Shown here: positions 17,023-25,980 of the stretch, piece after piece
How positions within the stretch are numbered: position 1 is the stretch's first letter
Layout of the letters: every line of letters starts with the position of its first letter
Assembly: GCA_963761905.1 (NCBI GenBank)
Contig: CAVXIQ010000005.1
Span: forward strand, 434,001 to 498,000
Source of the DNA: Gaiellasilicea sp963761905
GTDB taxonomy: Bacteria; Actinomycetota; Thermoleophilia; Gaiellales; Gaiellaceae
Direction of reading: 5' to 3'
DNA: 64,000 bases
Made by a program: the position numbers and the translations under genes
The notes under the pieces: generated by a model
Told to the model about the DNA's origin: nothing
Database searches by the model: none
Seen by the model: the letters and a program-made list of their open reading frames with translations, nothing else

Positions 17023-17556
17023 GTGCGAGCGAGCTGGCCCGAGCCTGTCGAGCGAGTCGCCGCCTTTCTTCGGCAGGCAGGCGCGGACGCGAGGCTCGAG
17101 GAGTTCGAGTCGGGGACGCCGACCGCGTCTGCGGCGGCCGAAGCCGCGGGTTGCTCGCTCGACCAGATCGTCAAGTCGATCGTGGTCGTCTGCGGCGGTC
17201 GGGCGCTCGTCGTCTGCGTGCCGGGCGACCGGCGGGCCGATCTCGCGAAGATCGCGAGCGTCGCCGGGGCGGGTGCAGCGCGGATCGCGCGCGCCGACGA
17301 GGTCGAGGCCGCCACCGGCTTCGAGCCCGGCGCCGTCGCCCCGTTTCCACTCCCGAAGGCGGTCGAGCGCGTCTTCGTCGACCGAACGCTGCTCACCCAC
17401 GACCTCGTCTGGGTCGGGGGCGGCTCACCGGCTCATCTCGTGGCGATCAGGCCCGCCGAGCTGCTCCGGCTGGCGAGAGGCGAGCCGATCGACGCCGTCC
17501 AGGAGGCCGCATACGATTACCCGCCGGCGGGGTCCGCCGCGAGAGGAGACGACTGA
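17023..17556 (+). CDS. YbaK/EbsC-family aminoacyl-tRNA deacylase
   Basis: 177 residues of the YbaK/ProX trans-editing family, which removes wrong amino acids from tRNA. The motifs DQIVKSIVVV with the catalytic Lys, GDRRADLAK, ARADEVEAATGFEPGAVAPF and the late VGGGSPAHLVAIRP are all present in family order. The GTG start at 17023 is close to serA, and the stop ends one base into the ilvE start, so it is probably in the same transcript. Confidence 0.88.
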   Translation: MRASWPEPVERVAAFLRQAGADARLEEFESGTPTASAAAEAAGCSLDQIVKSIVVVCGGRALVVCVPGDRRADLAKIASVAGAGAARIARADEVEAATGFEPGAVAPFPLPKAVERVFVDRTLLTHDLVWVGGGSPAHLVAIRPAELLRLARGEPIDAVQEAAYDYPPAGSAARGDD

Positions 17557-18491
17557 TGCGCGAGACCGAGACGATCTGGATGAACGGAGAGTTCATCCCC
17601 TGGAAGGACGCGACCGTTCACGTGGGCGCCCACGGGCTCCACTACGGCACCGGGGTGTTCGAAGGGATCCGCTGCTACGAGACGCCAAAGGGCCCGGCCG
17701 TCTTCCGGCTCGCGGAGCACCTGAACCGGCTCGAGAGCTCCGCGAGGCTCCTCTACATGGAGCTCCCCTACGGGGTGGACGAGATCCGGACGGCGATGCA
17801 CGAGCTGATCGGGCGGAACGGGCTCGCCGAGTGCTACGTGCGCCCGTTCGCCTTCTACGGCTACGGCGAGCTGGGCGTCCACACGGGCGACAACCCCGTG
17901 GAGGTCGTGATCATGAGCTGGCCCTGGGGCAACTACCTCGGGGACGAGAACGCGGGCTCCGGGATTCGAGCCAAGATCTCCTCCTGGCAGCGCGTCGGCG
18001 CGAACACGATCCCGCACGTCGCCAAGGCGACGGGGATCTACCTCAACTCGATGCTCGCGGTGCACGAGGCGCAGCGGGCCGGCTACGACGAGGCGATTCT
18101 GCTCACGGCCGACGGCTTCGTCGCCGACGGCTCCGGCGAGAACGTCTTCGTCGTCAAGGAGGGCCGGATCTGGACACCGCCGCTCTCGACCTCGATCCTG
18201 CCCGGGATCACGCGCGACACGGTGATCCAGATCGCCCAGGATCTCGGGTACGTCGTCGAGGAGGCGAACGTGATCCGCTCCGACCTCTATCTCGCCGACG
18301 AGATCTTCATGACGGGCACGGCCGCCGAGGTGACGCCGGTGCGCTCGGTGGACGACCACGAGGTCGGCGTCGGCCCGGTGACGCTCGAGCTCCAGAAGGC
18401 GTACCTCGACACCGTTCGGGGACGGAGCGAGCGCTGGAGCCACTGGCTCGACCACGTGGACGTGGCCGAGCGGGCGACAACCGAGGCGTGA
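17556..18491 (+). CDS. ilvE: Branched-chain amino acid aminotransferase
   Basis: 311 residues of fold-type IV PLP enzymes; it transaminates Leu, Ile and Val with 2-oxoglutarate. Evidence: HGLHYGTGVFEGIRCY at the start, RPFAFYGYGELGV, the PLP Lys in PHVAKATGIYLNS near residue 160, ADGFVADGSGENVF, and the phosphate-binding EIFMTGTAAEVTPV. The ATG at 17556 overlaps the deacylase stop and has GAGAGGAG upstream. Its stop overlaps the GTG start of the next gene. Confidence 0.92.
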   Translation: MRETETIWMNGEFIPWKDATVHVGAHGLHYGTGVFEGIRCYETPKGPAVFRLAEHLNRLESSARLLYMELPYGVDEIRTAMHELIGRNGLAECYVRPFAFYGYGELGVHTGDNPVEVVIMSWPWGNYLGDENAGSGIRAKISSWQRVGANTIPHVAKATGIYLNSMLAVHEAQRAGYDEAILLTADGFVADGSGENVFVVKEGRIWTPPLSTSILPGITRDTVIQIAQDLGYVVEEANVIRSDLYLADEIFMTGTAAEVTPVRSVDDHEVGVGPVTLELQKAYLDTVRGRSERWSHWLDHVDVAERATTEA

Positions 18492-19606
18492 AGGCGGCCG
18501 TCAAGCCGATCCAGCTCTCGGCGCCCTATCTCGACGAGCGCGACGAGGAGCTCGTGCTCGAGGTGCTCCGCTCGGGCCGGCTCTCCCTCGGCCCGACGAT
18601 CGATCGCTTCGAGGAGCTCTTCGCGGAGCGGGTCGGGGCGCCGTACGCGGCCGCGGTCTCCTCGGGAACGTCGGGCCTGCACCTGCTCTGCCGGACTGCG
18701 GCCCTGGCGGAGGGAGACGAGGCGATCACTTCGCCGTACTCGTTCGTCGCGTCGGCGAACTGCGCGATCTACGAGGGAGCGACCCCCGTGTTCGCGGACG
18801 TCGATCCGCAGACGATGAACCTCGATCCGGCGGCGGTCGAAGCCGCGATCACCGAGCGGACGAAGGCCGTGATCGCGGTCGACATCTTCGGCTATCCATG
18901 CGAGCTCGGGCCGCTCCAGGAGCTCTGCGAGCGTCACGGCCTCGCCCTGATCCAGGACGCCTGCGAGGCGCTCGGCGCGCGCTACAGAGGAGCGCCGGTC
19001 GGGTCGCAGGGGCCGTCCGCCGTCTTCGCCTTCTATCCGAACAAGCAGATGACGACCGGCGAGGGCGGGATGGTGACGACGCACTCCGAGGAGGAGTGGT
19101 CGCTCCTGAAGAGCCTTCGCAACCAGGGCCGAGCCGACGGCGGCGGCTGGCTCGATCACGCGAGGCTCGGCTACAACTACCGGCTCGACGACATCAGGGC
19201 GGCGCTCGGGATCGGCCAGCTGGAGAAGCTCGATCTGATCCTGGAGCTGCGGGCAGCGGCCGCCTCGAGGTACGGCGCTCTCCTGGCCGGCGTCGACGGA
19301 GTCGAGGCGCCGCTCGCCGACGACGCGGATCACGTCCGGTCCTGGTTCGTCTATGTCGTCACCCTCGCGCGCGGGACCGATCGCGAGCGCGTGATCGCCG
19401 AGCTGGAGCGGCAGGGGATCGCGACGTCGCGCTACTTGCCGTCGATCCACCTCCAGTCCTACATGCGCGAGACCTATGGCTTCTCCGAGGGCCTCTGCCC
19501 GGTCTCCGAGGATCTCTCGCAGCGCACGCTCGCGCTGCCGTTCCATGCCCGGATCGACGCCGAGGATCAGGAGCGCGTCGTCGAGGCGCTCCGCGCGGCG
19601 CTGTAG
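18488..19606 (+). CDS. DegT/DnrJ/EryC1-type sugar aminotransferase
   Basis: 372 residues. These PLP enzymes add an amino group to nucleotide-linked keto sugars for cell-surface glycans, and some have other roles. Seen: the SGTSGLHLLCR turn, SPYSFVASANC, QDACEALGARY with the cofactor Asp, YPNKQMTTGEGGM with the PLP Lys, and LGYNYRLDDI. The GTG at 18488 overlaps the ilvE stop by four bases. No other sugar gene is adjacent, so the substrate is unclear. Confidence 0.88.
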   Translation: MKAAVKPIQLSAPYLDERDEELVLEVLRSGRLSLGPTIDRFEELFAERVGAPYAAAVSSGTSGLHLLCRTAALAEGDEAITSPYSFVASANCAIYEGATPVFADVDPQTMNLDPAAVEAAITERTKAVIAVDIFGYPCELGPLQELCERHGLALIQDACEALGARYRGAPVGSQGPSAVFAFYPNKQMTTGEGGMVTTHSEEEWSLLKSLRNQGRADGGGWLDHARLGYNYRLDDIRAALGIGQLEKLDLILELRAAAASRYGALLAGVDGVEAPLADDADHVRSWFVYVVTLARGTDRERVIAELERQGIATSRYLPSIHLQSYMRETYGFSEGLCPVSEDLSQRTLALPFHARIDAEDQERVVEALRAAL

Positions 19607-19620
19607 CTACCAGGCTCCAT

Positions 19621-20085
19621 CTACCAGCCCTGCGTGCCGGGGCCGCCCTTGAACGGCCCCTCGATCCCGCTCGTGACCCAGCCGCCGTAGAAGCCGCCCG
19701 GCTGCGGCGTCGCCTGCTCGTCGCCGACGAAGCAGGCGTCCATCGGGGCGCAGTAGAACGCCACGGCGTCGCGGATCGCCTCGAATCCCGGCGCCGGCTT
19801 CGGATACGTCCACGCCGCGCGAGTCACGCGAGCGTCTCCAGCGACGACGTCGAGATAGCTCGCGCTGCCCTTCCATTCGCAGAAGGTCGTGGCGCCGGCC
19901 GAGGGCGCGAGCGCCGAGGCCGTCACGTCCTCGCGCGGGATGTAGTACACCGGCGGATGCGTCGTCTCGAGCACCCGGTGCGCGCGGGTCGAGTCGGCGA
20001 TAGTGGTGCCGCCGAAGACGACCCGGATCCGTTCGGGCACCGGCTCGACGCGCGGCGGACGAGGGTAGTCCGCGACCCGTTCCAT
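19621..20085 (-). CDS. DUF427 domain protein
   Basis: 154 residues of the DUF427 family. The family features are clear: RVVFGGTTIADSTRAHRVLET, PPVYYIPREDV, CEWKGSASYLDV, and late FYGGWVTSGIEGPFKG. Function of the family is not established. The ATG at 20085 starts directly before the domain. It converges on the DegT-type gene and diverges from the RemA-like gene across 9 bases. Confidence 0.85.
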   Translation of the reverse strand: MERVADYPRPPRVEPVPERIRVVFGGTTIADSTRAHRVLETTHPPVYYIPREDVTASALAPSAGATTFCEWKGSASYLDVVAGDARVTRAAWTYPKPAPGFEAIRDAVAFYCAPMDACFVGDEQATPQPGGFYGGWVTSGIEGPFKGGPGTQGW

Positions 20086-20094
20086 GCCACAATG

Positions 20095-20454
20095 ATGCCG
20101 ATGGACGCTTCGCGGATGGTCTTCCTGGGCTTCGGCAAGTACGCGCGGGCCGACCGAATCTATGCGCTCCAGCCGATCACGGGCGAGAGCCGCGGCGGCG
20201 GGCAGCGCACGCTCGTCTGGGTCGACGGCGTCACGGAGCCGATCATCGCCTCGCGCACCGAGCGGACGATCCTGCACGAGATGGGCCAGGACGGCGCGGC
20301 TGCGACCCCGCTGCTCGACGAGGCTCTCTCGCTCGCCGAGCGGCTCGCTGACGACGCGGCGACGGGTCGAGTCGATCTCGCCGATCTCGGCCGGCGCGCC
20401 CGAAAGCTGCTCGAGTCTTCGAGCCGGCCAGCCGAGGCCTCTCAGCTGTTCTAG
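20095..20454 (+). CDS. RemA/DUF370-like regulator with C-terminal extension
   Basis: 119 residues. The first 70 resemble RemA/DUF370: FLGFGKYARADRIYALQP, then RTLVWVDGV, then IIASRTERTILHEM. In Bacillus, RemA is a DNA-binding activator of matrix genes; in other bacteria the role is unknown. Here an alpha-helical tail (LDEALSLAERLADDAAT onwards) follows, which the short RemA proteins lack. Three in-frame ATGs lie at 20092, 20095 and 20101, and none has a clear ribosome binding site. The match is partial, so the call is moderate. Confidence 0.55.
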   Translation: MPMDASRMVFLGFGKYARADRIYALQPITGESRGGGQRTLVWVDGVTEPIIASRTERTILHEMGQDGAAATPLLDEALSLAERLADDAATGRVDLADLGRRARKLLESSSRPAEASQLF

Positions 20455-20455
20455 C

Positions 20456-20842
20456 GTGCTCGTCGCCGTCCACACGCTGATCTACTCCGACGATCCGGAG
20501 GCGACGCGCGCCTTCCTCCGCGACGTGCTCGAGTTCCCCTTCGTCGAGCACGCCGGCTCCGAGCCAGGCTGGCTGATCTTCAAGACGGGCCCGAGCGAGG
20601 TCGGCGTCCACCCGACCTCCGGAACGTTCGAGGGTGGGGAGTACTCCTACGACCGCCATCACGAGCTGGCGCTGATGTGCGACGACATCGAGGCCACGGT
20701 GGCCGACCTCACTGCGAAGGGAGCGACGTTCTCGGGCGGAATTCAGGACGAGGGCTTCGGGCTCGTGACGATGCTCGAGTTGCCAGGCGCCGGCCGGATC
20801 CTCCTCTACGAGCCGCAGCACCCGACGGCATACGACCTCTGA
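20456..20842 (+). CDS. VOC-family (glyoxalase/bleomycin-resistance fold) protein
   Basis: 128 residues. Two beta-alpha-beta units are visible: HTLIYSDDPEATRAFLRDVL with DVLEFPFVEH in the first, and HHELALMCDDIEATVADLTAKG with ending GRILLYEPQHP in the second. VOC proteins bind a metal for isomerase, dioxygenase or sequestration roles; the substrate is not known. The GTG at 20456 begins just after the RemA-like stop. Its stop overlaps a CTG start of the next gene. Confidence 0.8.
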   Translation: MLVAVHTLIYSDDPEATRAFLRDVLEFPFVEHAGSEPGWLIFKTGPSEVGVHPTSGTFEGGEYSYDRHHELALMCDDIEATVADLTAKGATFSGGIQDEGFGLVTMLELPGAGRILLYEPQHPTAYDL

Positions 20843-21402
20843 CGGTCTCGTTCTTCGCGCGCAGCGTCCACGAGGTCGCGCCCGCGCTCCTCGGCGCCAC
20901 GTTCCTCGTCGACGGCGTCGGCGGGCCGATCGTCGAGGTCGAGGCCTACGACGGAACCGATCCCGCGAGTCACGGCTTTCGGGGGCGAACGCCGCGAAAC
21001 GCGTCGATGTTCGGCCCGCCGGGTCACGCCTACGTTTACCGCTCCTACGGGATCCACTGGTGCCTCAATCTCGTCTGCGAGGCAGAGGAAAGCCCGGCGG
21101 CCGTCCTCGTGCGGGCACTGGAGCCGGTGCGCGGCCTCGAACGGATGCGCGAGCGTCGAGGGCTCGACGAGCTGCGGCTCCTCTGCGCCGGCCCCGGGCG
21201 GCTCTGCCAGGCGCTCGGCGTCACCGGTGACCACGACGGGCTCCGGCTCGATACCGCTCCGTTCGAGCTCGTCCCTGCGCCGGAGCCGCCGCAGGTCGTC
21301 GCAGGCCCGCGGATCGGGATCAGCCGCGCCGCCGAGCTGCCTTGGCGCTACGCCGTCGCCGGCTCGCGGTTCCTCAGCAGGCCGATTCCGTCAGTGCGCT
21401 AG
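20839..21402 (+). CDS. mpg: 3-methyladenine DNA glycosylase (AAG/Mpg family)
   Basis: 187 residues. It excises alkylated and deaminated purines. Family motifs: IVEVEAYDG with the catalytic Glu, DPASHGFRGRTPRN, MFGPPGHAYVYRSYGIHWCLN, PAAVLVRALEP, and LCAGPGRLCQALGV. The start is uncertain: no ATG, GTG or TTG is near, but a CTG at 20839 overlaps the VOC stop by four bases, like the other coupled genes here, and precedes the VSFFARSVHEVAPALLG stretch. Confidence 0.9.
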   Translation: MTVSFFARSVHEVAPALLGATFLVDGVGGPIVEVEAYDGTDPASHGFRGRTPRNASMFGPPGHAYVYRSYGIHWCLNLVCEAEESPAAVLVRALEPVRGLERMRERRGLDELRLLCAGPGRLCQALGVTGDHDGLRLDTAPFELVPAPEPPQVVAGPRIGISRAAELPWRYAVAGSRFLSRPIPSVR

Positions 21403-21416
21403 CCGGAGGCCGGGCG

Positions 21417-23879
21417 CTAGGGACGCGCGACGACGAGCTCGACCCTGACGCCCGGGGCAGCGGCGAGCCCGGGCTTCGGCTTCTGCGAGACGACCGCCTC
21501 CGAGGTGCCCTCGACGTAGCTGACGTCCGGCTCCAGGTCGAGCCGCGCCAGCTTGGCGCGCGCCTCGTCGAGGCTCTTGCCGACGACGTTCGGGATCACT
21601 CCCTGCAGCGGCTTCGTGACCACGAGGATCACCTTGTCGAACGACCCCGCGAAGCCACGTTTCGGCCGCTGGTCGACGACGACCCCCGCGCGCTGGAGCG
21701 GCTCCGCCGGCTTGTAGACGACCTCCGCGGTCAGCGGCTGGGCGGTGAGGCTGCTCTCCGCCGCAGCCAGCGATTGCCCCACGACGTTCGGAACCTCGAC
21801 CTCGTTCACGCGGCAGTTCGCCAGAGACTGCGGGCCTCGGCCGGTGAAGTAGACGACTTCCCTGCGGACGTCGCAGATCCCGTTGTCGAGCATCAGGCGG
21901 TCGCCCCGCCGGACGACGAGCTTCGGCTCGCCGCCGCGATACGGGGGCGAGGCGAAGTACGCGGGCTCCTTGCCCGCGAGCGCGGTGGCGGCGAACGCCT
22001 TCCAGATCTCGGCGGGGAAGCTCCCGCCGGTGACGGCCTCGCCGTCGAACTCGGTCAGCATCGGCTGCAGCGTCTTCGGATAGCCCACCCAGACCGCGAC
22101 GACGAGCTGCGGCGTATAGCCGACGAACCACGCGTCGCCGTAGTTCTCGGTCGTGCCGGTCTTCCCGGCGACCGGCCGGTCGGGGAGCTGGGCGCGGACG
22201 CCGGTGCCCTGCGAGACGACCTTCTGCAGGATCGAGTTCATCGTCCTCGCGTCGGCCGGCGTCAGTGCCGTTTTGCCGACAGGCCTGTTGCGGAGCTCTC
22301 GATCGCCGTCCGAGATCGTCTCGATCACGCGCGGCTGATTGCCGAGCACCGCTCCGTCGATTCGCTTCCCGTCGTTCGCGAGGACGCCATAGGCGCGTGC
22401 GAGCTCGAGCGGATTGACCGACTCCGTGCCGAGCCCGATCGAGTAGAAGCCCTGGAGCCGGCTCTGGATTCCCATCGCCTTCGCCGTCTCGGCCACCTTG
22501 CGCGAGCCGACGAGCTGGGTCAGTTGCGCATAGACCGCATTGTCCGACTCGATCGTCGCGCGCTCGAGGTCGACGGAGCCGTGGTAGACGTCGTCGTAGT
22601 TCGCGACGACCCAGTAGCGATCGCCGAGGTTGATCTCCTGCGGCTTCGAGTCGAAGCGCGTCGCCGGCGAGATCCCCTGGCGCAGCGCGGTGGCGAGCAC
22701 GAACGGCTTGAACGCCGAGCCGGGCTGGCGCTCGCTCTGGACGGCGAGATTGAACTGGCTCTTGCGGTAGTTGGAGCCGCCGACCATCGCTTTGACCGCG
22801 CCGGTTCGTGGATCGAGCGCGACGAGCGCCGCCGACGGACCGTCTGGATCGGTCAGCGTCTTGCGGATCGCCTCGCGCGCCGCCTCCTGCAGCTCGAGGT
22901 CGATCGTCGTGTGCACCTCGAGCCCGCCGCCGAAGACGCGCGCAGCCCCGTACTCGTCGATCAGCTGCTGCTTGACGTAGTTGACGAAGTACTGGGCAGG
23001 CCCTTCCGTGCCGGGAAGCTTGACGTCCTCCGGAAGAGGCAAGGGCTCGCGATCGGCGTCGACGAGCTGCTGCCGCGTGATCTTGCCCTCGTCGACCATC
23101 GCCTCGAGCACGAGCAGCCGTCGGGCGCGGGCGGCCTGGGGGTGCACCACCGGGTCGAACGCGGTCGGGTTCGCAGGGATCCCCGCGAGCAGCGCCGCCT
23201 CGTGCAGCTCGAGGTCGGCGGCGCCGTGCCCGAAATAGGTGAGCGATGCCTGTTGGACGCCGTAGGCGCCGTTGCCGAAGTAGATCGTGTTCAGGTACGC
23301 CTCGAGGATCCGGCGCTTCGACCAGCGCTGGGTGAGCTGCCAGGCGAGCGCCGCCTCGCGCACCTTCCGGGCAATCGTCTTCTGGTCGCGGTCGAGCGCG
23401 TTCTTGACGAACTGCTGCGTGATCGTGGAGCCGCCCTCGACGACCTTCTTCTGGCGGATGTCCGCCCACAGCGCGCGCCCGATTCCGCGGATGTCGACGC
23501 CCCGGTGCTCCCAGTAGCGCCGGTCCTCGACCGCCACGATCGCATGGCGCATCCAGGGATTGATCTCGTCGAAACCGACGAGGGTTCGGGCCTCGGAGCC
23601 GCGGAGGACGGCGAGGACGCGCGGCGGCCCACCCGAGCCCTGGCTCGTCGCGGCGTAGATGTGGCCGTTGACCTCCTGCTCGAGCTGCCTGCTGGGGTCG
23701 AGCTCCGGCAACTCGCCCGCGATGGCCGTGATCAGACCGAAGCCGAACGAGACCGAGCCGAGAAACGCGAGGACGGTGAGGAGCCCGAGGAGCCTGAGCT
23801 TGCGGATGCGCCGACGCTTCGGCGCGGCCTGCTTTCGGTTCGAACGCAAGCGGCCAAGTCTAGCCGCGTCCCTCTGCAA
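21417..23879 (-). CDS. Bifunctional class A penicillin-binding protein with two PASTA domains
   Basis: 820 residues. It polymerises and crosslinks peptidoglycan outside the membrane. A basic cytoplasmic tail precedes a helix (about 29-51). The glycosyltransferase domain shows EDRRYWEHRGVD and GGSTITQQFVKN. The transpeptidase domain has the Ser in GSAFKPFV near residue 385, SDN near 436 and KTGT near 563. Two PASTA repeats follow, each beginning VPNVVG or IPNVVG. The TTG at 23879 is only one base from the AAAGGGA site, so the in-frame TTG at 23849 is an alternative. It directly follows recQ. Confidence 0.92.
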   Translation of the reverse strand: MQRDAARLGRLRSNRKQAAPKRRRIRKLRLLGLLTVLAFLGSVSFGFGLITAIAGELPELDPSRQLEQEVNGHIYAATSQGSGGPPRVLAVLRGSEARTLVGFDEINPWMRHAIVAVEDRRYWEHRGVDIRGIGRALWADIRQKKVVEGGSTITQQFVKNALDRDQKTIARKVREAALAWQLTQRWSKRRILEAYLNTIYFGNGAYGVQQASLTYFGHGAADLELHEAALLAGIPANPTAFDPVVHPQAARARRLLVLEAMVDEGKITRQQLVDADREPLPLPEDVKLPGTEGPAQYFVNYVKQQLIDEYGAARVFGGGLEVHTTIDLELQEAAREAIRKTLTDPDGPSAALVALDPRTGAVKAMVGGSNYRKSQFNLAVQSERQPGSAFKPFVLATALRQGISPATRFDSKPQEINLGDRYWVVANYDDVYHGSVDLERATIESDNAVYAQLTQLVGSRKVAETAKAMGIQSRLQGFYSIGLGTESVNPLELARAYGVLANDGKRIDGAVLGNQPRVIETISDGDRELRNRPVGKTALTPADARTMNSILQKVVSQGTGVRAQLPDRPVAGKTGTTENYGDAWFVGYTPQLVVAVWVGYPKTLQPMLTEFDGEAVTGGSFPAEIWKAFAATALAGKEPAYFASPPYRGGEPKLVVRRGDRLMLDNGICDVRREVVYFTGRGPQSLANCRVNEVEVPNVVGQSLAAAESSLTAQPLTAEVVYKPAEPLQRAGVVVDQRPKRGFAGSFDKVILVVTKPLQGVIPNVVGKSLDEARAKLARLDLEPDVSYVEGTSEAVVSQKPKPGLAAAPGVRVELVVARP

Positions 23880-23885
23880 TCCCTT

Positions 23886-25889
23886 TCAGACGAGTGCCGG
23901 AGAGATCAGCGCGAGCAGCTCGTCGGCGTAGCGCTCGAGCTTCGCCGGCCCGAGGCCCTTCACGACGGCGAGCTCGTCGCGGGACGTGGGCTTGCTGCTC
24001 GCGAGCTCGCGCAGCGTCGCGTCGTGCAGCACGACGTAGGCGGGAACCTCGTCCGTGCGTGCGCGTTCGAGCCGCCAGGCGCGGAGTTGCTCGAACAGGC
24101 TCTCGTCCGCCGGCTCGACGGAGTCGGTGAGGCCCGAGCCGCCGCGCTTGGAAATCGTGGGCACGTCTGCGCCGGGCACTGCACGGAGCAGTCGGAAGCC
24201 GTCCTCGCTCTCGAAGACCTCGAGCGCTCCTGCGACCTCGAGCAACTGGATCCAGCGCTTGACATCCGCCTGGCTCGCAGCGGCGAGGACGCCGAACGCG
24301 CTCGAGCGGCGTGCCGACTTCGGAGCGCTCATGGCGCCGCGCAGGAGGGCCGTGAGACCGGTGCGGCCGAGCGGCCAGCGCAGCTCGAGCACGGTGCGGT
24401 AGATCGTGGCGCCGAGCTCGTCCGGCAGCGGAGGCGCCGCGGCCTGGGAGGGCTCGACGGCCGCGAGAGGCGAGCAGACGTCGCACATCCCGCAGTCCTC
24501 CTCGAGCGTCTCGCCGAAGTGCTCCGCCACCTGCCGGTGACGACAGCGGGACGACTCCGCGAAGCGCACGAGCCGTTCGGCGCGCCCGATGGCCTCGCTC
24601 TCGTATCGCGCGAGCAGCGCGTCGATCCGCTCGCCCGCGTCGGGAGGCGGCTCGGGCACCTCGATCTGCATCGAGCGACCGACATCGAAGCCTCGGTGGA
24701 CGAGCCCGACCTGCTCGAGCATCCCGACGAGCACGCGCGGATCCGCCTCCTCGCGCGAGCCGGAACCCAGCTCCTCGGGCCGCACCTCGACGCGGTGACG
24801 GAGTTGCGCGTAGACGGCGCGGAGGTCGGCGCGCGTCGGGATGTCGGAGCGGGCGAAGCGCTTCAGCGTGCTGGCATCCGAGCGGCTCGCGAGGAGCAGC
24901 GTGTCGGAGGCACGATCGTCGCGTCCTGCCCGGCCGATCATCTGGACGTAGCCCTCGAGCGACTCCGGATAGTTGTAGAGCGCGACGAGGCGGATGTCGG
25001 GCTTGTCGATCCCCATCCCGAACGCCGTCGTCGCGACGACCGTCTGGAGACGACCCTCGGCAAACGCCTCCTGGGTCGCCGAGCGCTCGGCCGGTTCCAG
25101 CCCCGCGTGGTAGTGCGCGGCGGCGAGATCGTGGGCCCGGAGCGTTCGCGCGAGCTTCTCACACGAGAGCCGCGAGCGCGCGTAGACGATCGCCGAGGCG
25201 CCGCGAAGTCCATGCAGCCGTCGCACCAGCGCACGCAGGCGATCGTCCTCGTTCTCGACGAGCTCGACGTCGTAGCGCAGGTTCGGCCGCACGACCGACG
25301 TGCGCACGACTTCAGGCTCGCGGCCGAGCGCCTCCGCGATCTGGCGCTCCGTCTCGGGCGTCGCGGTCGCGGTCATCCCCAGGATGGCGGGCCGTCCGAG
25401 TCGCTCGAGCGCGCGGCGGATGAAGAGGTAGTCCGGACGGAAATCGTGCCCCCACATGCTGACGCAGTGCACTTCGTCGATCACGACGAGCCCGACGTCG
25501 ATCTCGGCCAGCGCGTCGACGAAGGCACGCTGGCGGAGGCGCTCGGGAGCGGCGTAGAGGAGCCGGTAGCGGCGCTCGGCGACCCCACGCAGCCGGCGCG
25601 CCGCCTCGTCCGGCTCGAGCGACGAGTTGATCAGCGTCGCCTGCTCGGCGACCGCCGGCGGCAGCTTGTCCACCTGATCCTTCATCAGCGCGATCAGCGG
25701 GCTGAGAACGAGCGTCGGCGTGGGCCGGAGCATCGCCGCGAGCTGATAGGTGAGCGATTTCCCGGAGCCGGTCGGCATCAGCGCGAGCGTGTCGCGCCCC
25801 TCGACCGCGGCGCGCACGACCCGCTCCTGGCCCGGGCGGAAGCCGGCAAAGCCGAAGAGCCGGGTCAGCTCAGGCGTCAGCGTGCTCAT
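23886..25889 (-). CDS. recQ: ATP-dependent DNA helicase RecQ
   Basis: 667 residues. It unwinds recombination and stalled-fork intermediates. Motifs in order: Walker A MPTGSGKS near residue 40, SPLIALMKDQ, DEVH (in place of the common DEAH) near 135, TATATPETERQ, then FGMGIDKPDIR and QMIGRAGRDD in the second RecA domain. Four cysteines around CRHRQVAEHFGE and CGMCDVC form the zinc site. A winged-helix part and a C-terminal HRDC domain (PAYVVLHDATLRELA..GLGPAKLERY) follow. The ATG at 25889 fits the family start. The DEVH variant should not by itself impair function. Confidence 0.93.
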   Translation of the reverse strand: MSTLTPELTRLFGFAGFRPGQERVVRAAVEGRDTLALMPTGSGKSLTYQLAAMLRPTPTLVLSPLIALMKDQVDKLPPAVAEQATLINSSLEPDEAARRLRGVAERRYRLLYAAPERLRQRAFVDALAEIDVGLVVIDEVHCVSMWGHDFRPDYLFIRRALERLGRPAILGMTATATPETERQIAEALGREPEVVRTSVVRPNLRYDVELVENEDDRLRALVRRLHGLRGASAIVYARSRLSCEKLARTLRAHDLAAAHYHAGLEPAERSATQEAFAEGRLQTVVATTAFGMGIDKPDIRLVALYNYPESLEGYVQMIGRAGRDDRASDTLLLASRSDASTLKRFARSDIPTRADLRAVYAQLRHRVEVRPEELGSGSREEADPRVLVGMLEQVGLVHRGFDVGRSMQIEVPEPPPDAGERIDALLARYESEAIGRAERLVRFAESSRCRHRQVAEHFGETLEEDCGMCDVCSPLAAVEPSQAAAPPLPDELGATIYRTVLELRWPLGRTGLTALLRGAMSAPKSARRSSAFGVLAAASQADVKRWIQLLEVAGALEVFESEDGFRLLRAVPGADVPTISKRGGSGLTDSVEPADESLFEQLRAWRLERARTDEVPAYVVLHDATLRELASSKPTSRDELAVVKGLGPAKLERYADELLALISPALV

Positions 25890-25980
25890 CGAGCGAGTGT
25901 ACGGAGGCGGTCGGCGCGCCTTCGTCACGCCTTCGCCCAGAAACTGCAACGAGCAAGTGCAGCGTGCGGGAAGTCGGGCG

